6,855 nucleotides of DNA, taken from Pseudomonas sp. (lineage in GTDB: Bacteria; Pseudomonadota; Gammaproteobacteria; Pseudomonadales; Pseudomonadaceae). Below, in pieces: positions 1 through 6,458 of the stretch. A program made the position numbers and the translations under genes. The stretch lies in NCBI GenBank assembly GCA_030654635.1, contig JAURXE010000789.1, positions 1-6,855 of the forward strand. Direction: 5' to 3'. The notes beneath the pieces were generated by a model that did no database searches, was not told where the DNA came from, and saw only the letters and a program-made list of their open reading frames with translations. The number at the start of each line of letters is the position of its first letter. Position 1 is the stretch's first letter.

Positions 1-360
1 TTGTTGTAAGAACAGCCGAGTGGAGCTGTCGCCACGGCGCAACAGCACATGGTCGGCATACACCGCCTGCAGTTGAATGCCCTGCGCCAGCATTTCACCG
101 ATATGCACCGCCAACGGCGCGCTGCCATTAATGCTGATCAGGGCCATCGAGCGCTGCGCCTGGTTGCTCTGAAAGACGCCGGCCAACTGCCACTGTTCCA
201 GGCCCGTTAAGGGCTGGTCAGCGGGCAGAATAAAGGCCGGTATCTGTAGGGCGGCGGCGTCCAGATGCAGCTCGACGGCCGCCGCCGGCTGGCTCAGCAA
301 CAGGCCGAGCAGTAAGCCGGCCCGCCACGTTTGCTGGCGTTTATGGTGCCGGGCTGGCAT
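1..360 (-). CDS. Exported stand-alone GspC homology-region (HR) protein, partial at left edge
   Basis: This frame is open for all 120 codons and runs off the left edge without a stop. Residues 1-28 look like a signal peptide: a basic head (MPARHHKRQQ), a short leucine-rich core and an AAA cleavage site before VELHL. Residues 59-120 align without gaps to residues 85-146 of the GspC encoded at 5650-6153, with about 20 identities in 62 positions counted by eye. Shared features include ALxSI-x-G, the IGE-x-LA-x-G core and a closing LxL. In the T2SS the GspC HR domain sits in the periplasm and contacts the N0 domain of GspD. Unlike GspC, this protein has no long membrane anchor and no spacer with the LFG motif. 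The ATG at 360 was chosen because it supplies the signal peptide; its ribosome site is weak (AGG-containing), and it overlaps the end of the protease gene by 20 bases, suggesting translational coupling. The role is inferred: an accessory or competitor HR module for secretion. A PilP-like protein is the main alternative. Confidence 0.8.
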   Translation of the reverse strand, partial: MPARHHKRQQTWRAGLLLGLLLSQPAAAVELHLDAAALQIPAFILPADQPLTGLEQWQLAGVFQSNQAQRSMALISINGSAPLAVHIGEMLAQGIQLQAVYADHVLLRRGDSSTRLFLQQ

Positions 361-3205
361 TGGCCTGTGCCTGCGCCAAGCGCACGATCTGCGCCAAGTT
401 ACGCCGGCTGACCAGCGGCAGCAGCAGGTTGCTGACGCTGGTCAGGCCGCTCCATTTCTGCTTGGCGGTGTTGTTGCACGCGTACTTCTGCGCTACGCCG
501 GAAGCCGCCAGGTCCAAGCACTTATTGCCCTGCTTGAGGGTCAGCGCCTGGCTGAGGTCCCAGCTTTGTTGGCCGTTGCTCAGGTCGCAGGGGCTCAGGC
601 GAATGACGTTGGTATTGTCTGTCGTCAGGCACAGGGTTGGGTCAACGCCGCTGTGCACTGCGCCACGGGCGTCGACGATCCAGGTTTCGCTGGCCGCGTT
701 GCTGCACTTGTTGGCCGCCGACAACGCCTTGTTGGCGATGTCGGCACTCAGGCAGCCGTTGCCGTTGTCGATCTTGATCTGCGTGGCGGCCGGCAGCAAC
801 GGATCGCTGTATAGCTGCAGATCTTTGAGCAGATCCAGCAGGGCGACATCGGCGGCGGGGTCGCCCTGTTCCAGTTGCGCGCGGTAGACGTTGATCCAGC
901 GGTTCAAGCGCAGGCCCCGTTGTTGCTGGTCCTGGTAGCGATCGAAGACGGCGCGTGCCTCGGCCGAGAGGCCGTCGGGGTTGTCGCTGTAACTGTCATA
1001 CAGCAGTTGCGCAGTGCCGCTGAGCGCCGGCACGGGCTTGCTCGCCAGGGCCCGCAGGGCGGTGTCCAGCTCGGGCATTTCGACGCTGCGCAGGGCGCTG
1101 TAGCCGGCTTCTTTGCCGACCACCACGGGTGCCGGCATCGGTGCCAGGTTCTGTGGCAGCGTCAGGCTGGCCAGCTCGATGGGTGTTGGGTCTGTCGGAG
1201 CCTGGCAGAACAGCTTGGCCAGGGTCGGCTGTTGGGCTTCGGCCAACTGGATATGCAGCTTGTTGGCGACGCTGCCTAGTCGCTGGCCAGCCACGGCGAT
1301 GCGCTGGTTGCTACCGTTGGCAAAGTCGACGCTTAACCAGCACTGCCGCGCCGTGGCGTTGGCCACCGGCGCCGGCAGATTGAAGACGTTGCCCCAGTTA
1401 CTGCGCAGGGCTGGATAGAGCACCGCACTGCCGGTTTCCGGCACATAGCCGCCGAGGATGGTGAACACCGGCACGCCCATGCGCTGCGGCTTGGCGAAGG
1501 TTTTCGCGCCGTTATAAAACAGGTTGTTATCGTTTTTAACCGGCGGCGTTAGCTCATCCATTTTGCGGCTCACGGCATTCCATTTCAGGTAGCCGGTGCT
1601 TGAGGTGCTGCTGGGGATGGCGCGATCCAGACGCGGTTGGATGCCGGTCTTGGCACTGAAGCCGGTGTAATGGGTGTAGCGCGACAGCTTGCTGGCGAAG
1701 GCGCCGCCGGCCATGGCATCCGGGGCATAGCTGTACAGGTCGAGGAACTGGTGGCTCCACTCGCCTTGCTGATTGGCGGTGACGCCGGCTGTCCAGTGCA
1801 CATTGGCACGCATCCGCTTGCGGTAGCCGATAAAGCCCCAGCCGCTGTCGGCGTGGTGGTTGGACCAGAAGTGGCTTTTTGGCGGCAAGTTGCTGCCCGG
1901 GTAGTGACCGAGGCCAAAGTGGTGACCAATCTCATGGCTGAACTCATTGCCCTGACTGCTCCAGAGCGTGAGCATGCCGTTGCCGCCGCTCAGGCCGTGG
2001 GTTTGTAGGCCATTGCTGTAGAGCCCGGCGGTATGGTGGGCGACCACGCTCTGGAACAGCTGCGGCTGGTTCTGCGAGGCCATGCTCGAACTGGTGACGC
2101 CGTAGTTGGCCAGGTTGATGCCGACGCTGATGGTCGACTTGCCGGTGTTCTCGCGCATGTCGCCGGCGTACACGCCGCCCTCGCTGGGACTGACGGTCGG
2201 CTCGGGCGGGGTGCGAGTGGCGCCATCGAGGCTGTAAATCGCCCCGCTGGCGACCATCACCCGGTTGAACTGCACGTCTTCATATTGGGCGGAGGTGATG
2301 CCTGCCACCGGAATGGTCTGGAAATAGTCGGTGACGGCCCTGGTCGGTTGCAGGCTGAACCAGTGGCTGCCGCTTTGCGGCGCGGGCACTAGGAAGCCGG
2401 CGCGAATGGTGTGCAGCACCAGCTCGGCGGGGGCAGCAAACTCGATGCCCTCTGCCGCCAGTTGACCGTTGCGGCCCTGCTCGTCAGTGAGGCTCAGGCT
2501 CAGGCCGGGTTTGACCCAGTCCCACGGCAGCACTACCGACCAGGCACGCCGTGAATAGGTCAGGTCCGGGCGGCCGTCGGTGTTGGAGTAGTCCGAGCGG
2601 AACAGCTCGTTGGGTGAGCGCAACGTCAGGGCCGGCAGCGGCTGGCCATCCAGCGTGGCATTCAGGGTCAGCTGTTGCAGCTTGCCCAGGCTCGGCTCGG
2701 GGGTGATCAACAATAGCGCCTCGCGCTCGCTGGCCAGGGTCGGCATGTTCTTCGCCGCGTTGCCGGCTGGATCGACCGAGTGACTTTGCACGAATTGCAC
2801 CATGGCCGGCAGACTGCCGCTCAGGTCGTGGCGCACCGCGCGCGGCTGGCCAGTGCCGTCGATGTCGTAGAAGGCAATCGCATTCACTTCGTCATCGGTG
2901 GCACCCGTGGGTTCGGCAAAGGTCGGCGCGGGCGGGGTCACCGGCGGCTTTACCTCAAGGTCCGGGGCCGTGCCGTGGTCGCCGTCGGGATCGCTGGGCG
3001 TGCCGCCAGTCTGGTTGTCGTCCAGATCGTCTGGCGGTAACACGGGCTCGGGCGTAGCCGGCGGGACAGCTGGCAGGGTAACCGGTGGAGTCACCACCGC
3101 AGCCGGCGGCGTGGTGCTGGGCGTTTTACTGCCGCCACCACCGCCCTTGGTGAGGCAGCCGGTCAATAACAAGGAGGAGAGGACCAGCACAATCAGACGA
3201 GACAT
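341..3205 (-). CDS. M66-family (StcE/TagA-like) zinc metalloprotease lipoprotein with ricin-type lectin domain
   Basis: A 954-residue protein. Residues 1-17 are a lipoprotein signal ending in LLTGC, so Cys17 would be acylated; residue 18 is Leu, not an Asp inner-membrane retention signal. Residues 18-96 are a Gly- and Pro-rich low-complexity linker. The metalloprotease motif HEIGHHFGLGH lies at 424-434, giving zinc ligands His424, His428 and His434 and catalytic Glu425. This extended HExxHxxGxxH form and its surroundings match peptidase M66, whose members StcE and TagA cleave mucin-type O-glycoproteins and leave the cell by T2SS. Cys622 and Cys667 may pair in a later domain. Residues about 807-920 form a ricin B beta-trefoil: three repeats, each with a Cys pair (818/834, 859/873, 896/910) and a Trp (842, 882, 918), the last two in QxW motifs. 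A helical Ala/Gln-rich tail follows. It lies 73 bases after gspD with no clear terminator, so it is a likely Xcp substrate displayed on the surface. The start is supported by the lipoprotein signal and a weak AAGCGG site. The target glycoprotein is unknown. Confidence 0.93.
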   Translation of the reverse strand: MSRLIVLVLSSLLLTGCLTKGGGGGSKTPSTTPPAAVVTPPVTLPAVPPATPEPVLPPDDLDDNQTGGTPSDPDGDHGTAPDLEVKPPVTPPAPTFAEPTGATDDEVNAIAFYDIDGTGQPRAVRHDLSGSLPAMVQFVQSHSVDPAGNAAKNMPTLASEREALLLITPEPSLGKLQQLTLNATLDGQPLPALTLRSPNELFRSDYSNTDGRPDLTYSRRAWSVVLPWDWVKPGLSLSLTDEQGRNGQLAAEGIEFAAPAELVLHTIRAGFLVPAPQSGSHWFSLQPTRAVTDYFQTIPVAGITSAQYEDVQFNRVMVASGAIYSLDGATRTPPEPTVSPSEGGVYAGDMRENTGKSTISVGINLANYGVTSSSMASQNQPQLFQSVVAHHTAGLYSNGLQTHGLSGGNGMLTLWSSQGNEFSHEIGHHFGLGHYPGSNLPPKSHFWSNHHADSGWGFIGYRKRMRANVHWTAGVTANQQGEWSHQFLDLYSYAPDAMAGGAFASKLSRYTHYTGFSAKTGIQPRLDRAIPSSTSSTGYLKWNAVSRKMDELTPPVKNDNNLFYNGAKTFAKPQRMGVPVFTILGGYVPETGSAVLYPALRSNWGNVFNLPAPVANATARQCWLSVDFANGSNQRIAVAGQRLGSVANKLHIQLAEAQQPTLAKLFCQAPTDPTPIELASLTLPQNLAPMPAPVVVGKEAGYSALRSVEMPELDTALRALASKPVPALSGTAQLLYDSYSDNPDGLSAEARAVFDRYQDQQQRGLRLNRWINVYRAQLEQGDPAADVALLDLLKDLQLYSDPLLPAATQIKIDNGNGCLSADIANKALSAANKCSNAASETWIVDARGAVHSGVDPTLCLTTDNTNVIRLSPCDLSNGQQSWDLSQALTLKQGNKCLDLAASGVAQKYACNNTAKQKWSGLTSVSNLLLPLVSRRNLAQIVRLAQAQANASPAP

Positions 3206-3278
3206 GGGTGATTACCGCTTAGTAAGGCTGAATAAATAATTGGGCGTTTTGGCCCGTGCTCTGCGTGTGGAGCTGGGT

Positions 3279-5624
3279 TTATAACGGCACGATTTTCGCG
3301 CGCTGATGGGGAAGCTCCTCCGGCATGCTGCGCAATACCCGCTCGGCCAGTGATTGGTCTGGGTAGTTGCCATGCAGAACCCGAAACCACGGCTGGCCAT
3401 CGCGCTGTTCACGGGCCACGCGCAGCGGCTGGCTGGGGTGCTGCTTAAGCAACGCCTGCATATAGGCCTCATTGCTGCCGTTGAGCAGCTCAATGCTGTA
3501 GCGCTGGGCCGGGTTGGCTGGGCTGGCTACTGGCGTCGGCGCCGGTATTGCTGGTGCGCTTGGTTTTAATGGCCGCTTGGGCAGCTGCTCTTCACCTCCA
3601 CGCCCATTGCCGAGGGTGGTGGGGTCCACAGGTTTAGATTTTTCCAGCAGGGTGTGGCTTGGTGCGGCGTAGGGTTGGGCCTGGTTAGGCGCCGGGCGTA
3701 AATCCAGCTCAGGGCCGCTCGCGGCACCGCGATCAAACAAGCGTTGCGGATTGCTCGGCAGTGGACTGCTGTCCTCGTTGGCGCCGCTGAGTACCCGGAT
3801 GTCCTGATATTTTTGCTGGCTGAGGTTATGCAAGCCGGCCGCGTCGCGGACTACGCTCGGGCGAATAAAGACCATCAGGTTGCGCTTAATTTTGACTTCT
3901 TTACTGGAGCGGAACAGGCCGCCAATCAGCGGGATGTCACCGAGCAGTGGCACCTTGCTGTCACTCTGGGTGACGTCATCCTGGATCAGCCCACCGAGCA
4001 CAATAACCTGGCCGTTTTCAGCCAAAATGGTGCTCTTGATCTTGCGTTTATTGGTCACCAGATCGACGGCTTGTGAGTCGCGGCTGACGGTCGGGGCGAT
4101 TGAGGAGATCTCTTGCTCAATCTCCAGGCGCAGGGTTGCACCTTCGTTAATGTGCGGGGTGACCTTGAGGCTGACGCCGACATCTTGGCGTTCAATGGTG
4201 GTGAACGGGTTGCTCGCGCCAGCCGCGTCGGTGGTGTAGGAGCCGGTCTGGAAGGGCACGTTCTGGCCGACCAAAATTTCCGCCTTTTGGTTGTCCAGGG
4301 TCAGCAGGCTGGGTGTGGACAGTAGGTTGCTGTTGCTGTTGGCCGAGAGGGCGGTAATCAGCGCACCGAAGTTGTCATTGCCGACACCGACGATGGCGCC
4401 ATCCGGCAGGCTGGTCGGTGACTCGCCGGTTTTAATCGCGCCCAGCAAGGTGCCGACCGACAACCCGGTATTGTTAAAGTTAACCCCGCCCAGCGCGTTG
4501 CCGCCGTCGCCAGTGATGGCCCACTGCACGCCGAGGGCGTCACTGATGTCGCCGGACATCTCGACGATGGCGGCCTCCACCAGTACCTGGGCGCGCGGCA
4601 CATCCAACTGGCGGACGATATCTTCGAGCAGCGTCACGGTGTCGGGCTCGGCCAGTAAGACCAGGGCATTAATGCTCTCGTCGGCGCGGATCATCAGTTG
4701 CAGCGGCTTGCCGCCGGTTTCACTGCCGGTCGCGGTTTTCAGATTTTCGCTGATCTCGCCGAGGGTAATGGCCATGCTTTTCGCATCACCATTGCGCAAG
4801 CGGATGACCCGGGTATTGGCGGAGCGGTTGGTCGGCGTATCGAGTGATTGCGCGAGCTTTAGCAGGCGTTCGCGGGCCTGTGGCGGGCCGAGAAAAATCA
4901 GTCGATTGGTCCGTCCGTCGGCAATCACCTGGGTGTTGCTAGTGCCCGACGCTTGGCCTTGTTTGAGGCTGGCATTGAGGGCCGCGGCGGCATCCTGCAC
5001 CCAGCCGTTGCGCATGTCATAGACGCTGTAGTCGTTATCGCTGGCGCGGTCGAGCTGATTGATAATGCCTTGGATGCGTTCGATGTTGCCCCGTCGATCA
5101 CTGATGATTAACGCATTCGATGAGGCCACTGCGGCCAGATGCGCATATTGCGGCAGCAGTGGGCGGATCAGCGGAATTAACTCCGCCACCGGGGTTTGCT
5201 GGACCTGCAGCAGGCGGGTCTCCAGTGCATCCGGGCCACTAAGATTGGAGTTGGCGCTGTTCTCGGTTTTGGCCTCGGCATTCGGCACGATGCGCGCATG
5301 GTCGCCTTCGGTGAGCACCGAGTAACCATGGGTGCTCATTACCGAGAGGAACAACTGGTAGACCTCAGTCAAATTCAACGGCGTTTGCGAGATGACGCTG
5401 ACCTGGCCCTTGATCCGCGGGTCGAGAATCAGCGTCTGGCCACTGATGCCGGCAACCTGCTCAACGAAGTCACGAATATCCGCATCGCGCATATTGATGG
5501 TCCAGCGCTCTTCTTCAGCCTGGCTGTCGCTTTGGCCGGCAAGTACCGGCGAGCCACAGCCAAGCAGCAGCGTGAGAAATAATGCCAGGGGTAGGCCAAG
5601 GTTTTTCGTGGGGTAAGCAAGCAT
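3279..5624 (-). CDS. gspD: Type II secretion system secretin GspD (XcpQ) with C-terminal SPOR domain
   Basis: The outer-membrane channel of the T2SS, 781 residues from the chosen ATG. Residues 1-29 are an export signal; both a signal peptidase I site (VLA before GQ) and a lipobox-like LLLGC with Cys23 are visible. Approximate domains follow: N0 at 41-119 (contact site for GspC HR), N1 at 134-192, N2 at 199-262, N3 at 271-343 and the secretin barrel at 344-593. The barrel carries the signatures VTPHINEGATLRLEIEQEIS and VPLLGDIPLIGGLF (558-571). The protein then continues, unusually, with a Pro-rich linker (594-706) and a domain at 707-781 resembling a DamX-type SPOR domain, including the pattern QPWFRVLHGNYPDQSLAERV. 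P. aeruginosa XcpQ, at roughly 660 residues, ends near the secretin domain. The open frame extends upstream to 5816, but that stretch overlaps gspC in another frame and lacks an export signal, so the ATG at 5624, 25 bases after the gspC stop, is preferred. Confidence 0.97.
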   Translation of the reverse strand: MLAYPTKNLGLPLALFLTLLLGCGSPVLAGQSDSQAEEERWTINMRDADIRDFVEQVAGISGQTLILDPRIKGQVSVISQTPLNLTEVYQLFLSVMSTHGYSVLTEGDHARIVPNAEAKTENSANSNLSGPDALETRLLQVQQTPVAELIPLIRPLLPQYAHLAAVASSNALIISDRRGNIERIQGIINQLDRASDNDYSVYDMRNGWVQDAAAALNASLKQGQASGTSNTQVIADGRTNRLIFLGPPQARERLLKLAQSLDTPTNRSANTRVIRLRNGDAKSMAITLGEISENLKTATGSETGGKPLQLMIRADESINALVLLAEPDTVTLLEDIVRQLDVPRAQVLVEAAIVEMSGDISDALGVQWAITGDGGNALGGVNFNNTGLSVGTLLGAIKTGESPTSLPDGAIVGVGNDNFGALITALSANSNSNLLSTPSLLTLDNQKAEILVGQNVPFQTGSYTTDAAGASNPFTTIERQDVGVSLKVTPHINEGATLRLEIEQEISSIAPTVSRDSQAVDLVTNKRKIKSTILAENGQVIVLGGLIQDDVTQSDSKVPLLGDIPLIGGLFRSSKEVKIKRNLMVFIRPSVVRDAAGLHNLSQQKYQDIRVLSGANEDSSPLPSNPQRLFDRGAASGPELDLRPAPNQAQPYAAPSHTLLEKSKPVDPTTLGNGRGGEEQLPKRPLKPSAPAIPAPTPVASPANPAQRYSIELLNGSNEAYMQALLKQHPSQPLRVAREQRDGQPWFRVLHGNYPDQSLAERVLRSMPEELPHQRAKIVPL

Positions 5625-5628
5625 ACGG

Positions 5629-5639
5629 CTACTCAGTAG
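5629..5639 (-). promoter_or_regulatory. Small dyad over the gspD ribosome-binding site
   Basis: In the 25-base gap between gspC and gspD, the message reads CTACTGAGTAG, a 5-base inverted repeat around a single central base. It includes the only purine-rich stretch (GAGTAG) available as a ribosome-binding site, a few bases before the gspD ATG. It supports the start chosen for gspD. A one-base loop cannot form a normal RNA hairpin, so any regulatory role is doubtful and the symmetry may be chance. Confidence 0.3.
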
Positions 5640-5649
5640 TCGGGGCGGA

Positions 5650-6153
5650 TCAATAGGGGAGCGGCTGCGTTGCGCCGTTGAAAACGGCGGCGACACTCTG
5701 GCTGACGTGTTCGTTACGACTAAGCCGCAGGGTGTAGGGCTGGCCATTGCGCGTGACTTCGATGGACTGCGGCTGAATCCACGTGACCTGCACGCCGGGA
5801 GCCAGCTGTTCGCCAATCCGCACGCGGCGGGCGGGTTGTCCGTCGATACTCAGCAGGGCGCTTGACTGGCCGCTCTGCGATCCGACGAAACAGGCCAGCA
5901 GGCGCACTGCGGTCATTGCGGGGGCCGGCGCTGCGGCGCGGCTTGGCTGACCAAACAGTTGCGCTAAGGCCGCCGAGGTTGCTGCTGGCTGGTTTAGCTG
6001 ACTGCTGCGGGTAAGTTGCTCGGGCGTTGTACTGGCGTGGGTCAGCTGGGTTAACTGCAGCAGTTGCCATCCGAGGCTGCCGATAATTAGCGCTATAACG
6101 CTGAGCTGCAGGGCAATACTTGCCTGCCGGCGTAAGGCTGGAGAAATGCTCAT
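5650..6153 (-). CDS. gspC: Type II secretion system inner-membrane protein GspC (XcpP), short form
   Basis: GspC links the inner-membrane platform to the secretin: a single membrane helix anchors it and its periplasmic HR domain binds GspD. From the ATG at 6153 it is 167 residues long. A short cytoplasmic head (MSISPALRRQ) is followed by a membrane helix at about 12-34, a Gln/Thr/Ala-rich spacer, the family motif LAQLFGQP at about 64-70, an Ala/Pro linker and the HR domain at 82-146 with the IGEQLAPG core. It ends about 20 residues later, with neither the PDZ domain of enterobacterial GspC nor the coiled coil of XcpP, which is about 235 residues. An in-frame ATG at 6189 would add 12 residues. 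Those codons include CTA, TTA, CCA and ACA, which stand out from the rest of the gene, so 6153 is favoured. Neither start has a good ribosome-binding site. It is the first gene of the probable leftward operon, followed by gspD. Confidence 0.93.
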   Translation of the reverse strand: MSISPALRRQASIALQLSVIALIIGSLGWQLLQLTQLTHASTTPEQLTRSSQLNQPAATSAALAQLFGQPSRAAAPAPAMTAVRLLACFVGSQSGQSSALLSIDGQPARRVRIGEQLAPGVQVTWIQPQSIEVTRNGQPYTLRLSRNEHVSQSVAAVFNGATQPLPY

Positions 6154-6222
6154 TGTTAATGGATCGCCGCTGGTTAGTTGAGGTTGCATTCAACGGCGAA
6201 ATAAACGAGTCGTTTTGCCTGA

Positions 6223-6250
6223 TTTAGCGCGCAGTAGGGCTCTTTAGCGC
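6223..6250. repeat. Pair of TTTAGCGC direct repeats, 20 bases apart
   Basis: TTTAGCGC occurs at 6223-6230 and again at 6243-6250, a spacing of 20 bases or close to two helical turns. Both copies are followed by a GC-rich GCAG-containing stretch. A related TTTATAGCGC lies at 6451-6460. The even spacing close to the gspC start would suit two protein dimers bound on one face of the DNA. No regulator family is recognised, and an 8-base repeat could arise by chance. Confidence 0.35.
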
Positions 6251-6284
6251 CGCGCAGGGTAGTGGTTAATTGATGATTCGGTCA

Positions 6285-6294
6285 GATATATATC
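6285..6294. repeat. Perfect palindrome GATATATATC
   Basis: A 10-base perfect palindrome in the middle of the divergent region. Its TATATA core could act as a -10 element or as an easily melted operator centre in either direction. No -35 element at normal spacing was found on either strand, so it is recorded as a structure without an assigned role. Confidence 0.35.
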
Positions 6295-6404
6295 GGTATT
6301 TGCGACAGTGCGCACATTTCACTGGCGTCAAAATATCGGCTCTTACTCAGGCTCGGGCAGACTGCGCGACGTTGATCGGTCGCCAACTGAGCGTGGGCTG
6401 CCGA

Positions 6405-6419
6405 TGCAAAGTGCTTGCA
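6405..6419. promoter_or_regulatory. Candidate operator dyad TGCAA-N5-TTGCA upstream of gspE
   Basis: Two perfect 5-base arms, TGCAA and TTGCA, flank the spacer AGTGC. The dyad ends 8 bases before the candidate -35 element of gspE, a typical position for an activator or repressor site. The arms fit a symmetric dimer-binding site, but no specific regulator can be named from the sequence. Confidence 0.35.
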
Positions 6420-6427
6420 GCAAATTA

Positions 6428-6458
6428 TTGACCCGCAGCTAATTCTGCGCTTTATAGC
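6428..6458 (+). promoter_or_regulatory. Candidate sigma-70 promoter for gspE
   Basis: TTGACC at 6428-6433 matches five of six bases of the -35 consensus. Downstream lie TTTATA at a 17-base spacing (three of six matches) and TATAGC at a 19-base spacing (four of six). Either would start transcription roughly 50 bases before the gspE ATG. The -10 area falls inside the inverted repeat GCGCT-TTAT-AGCGC (6447-6460), which could make it an operator target. Based on consensus matching only. Confidence 0.4.

Noticed and set aside
360..1279. Several plus-strand open frames antisense to the 3' half of the protease gene
   Set aside because: The opposite strand encodes an intact lectin domain with ordered Cys pairs. 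These frames are low-complexity shadows with no recognisable start context.
3242..3255. Rho-independent terminator after gspD
   Set aside because: The stem is only four pairs and there is no run of T residues after it on the transcribed strand.
4291..5022. 243-codon open frame on the plus strand inside gspD
   Set aside because: Antisense to a well-supported secretin; composition is that of a shadow frame in GC-rich DNA, with no recognisable domain.
5625..5816. In-frame 64-codon N-terminal extension of gspD
   Set aside because: It overlaps gspC in another frame, is Arg/Ser/Pro-rich like a shadow translation, and would bury the clear export signal that starts at the ATG at 5624.
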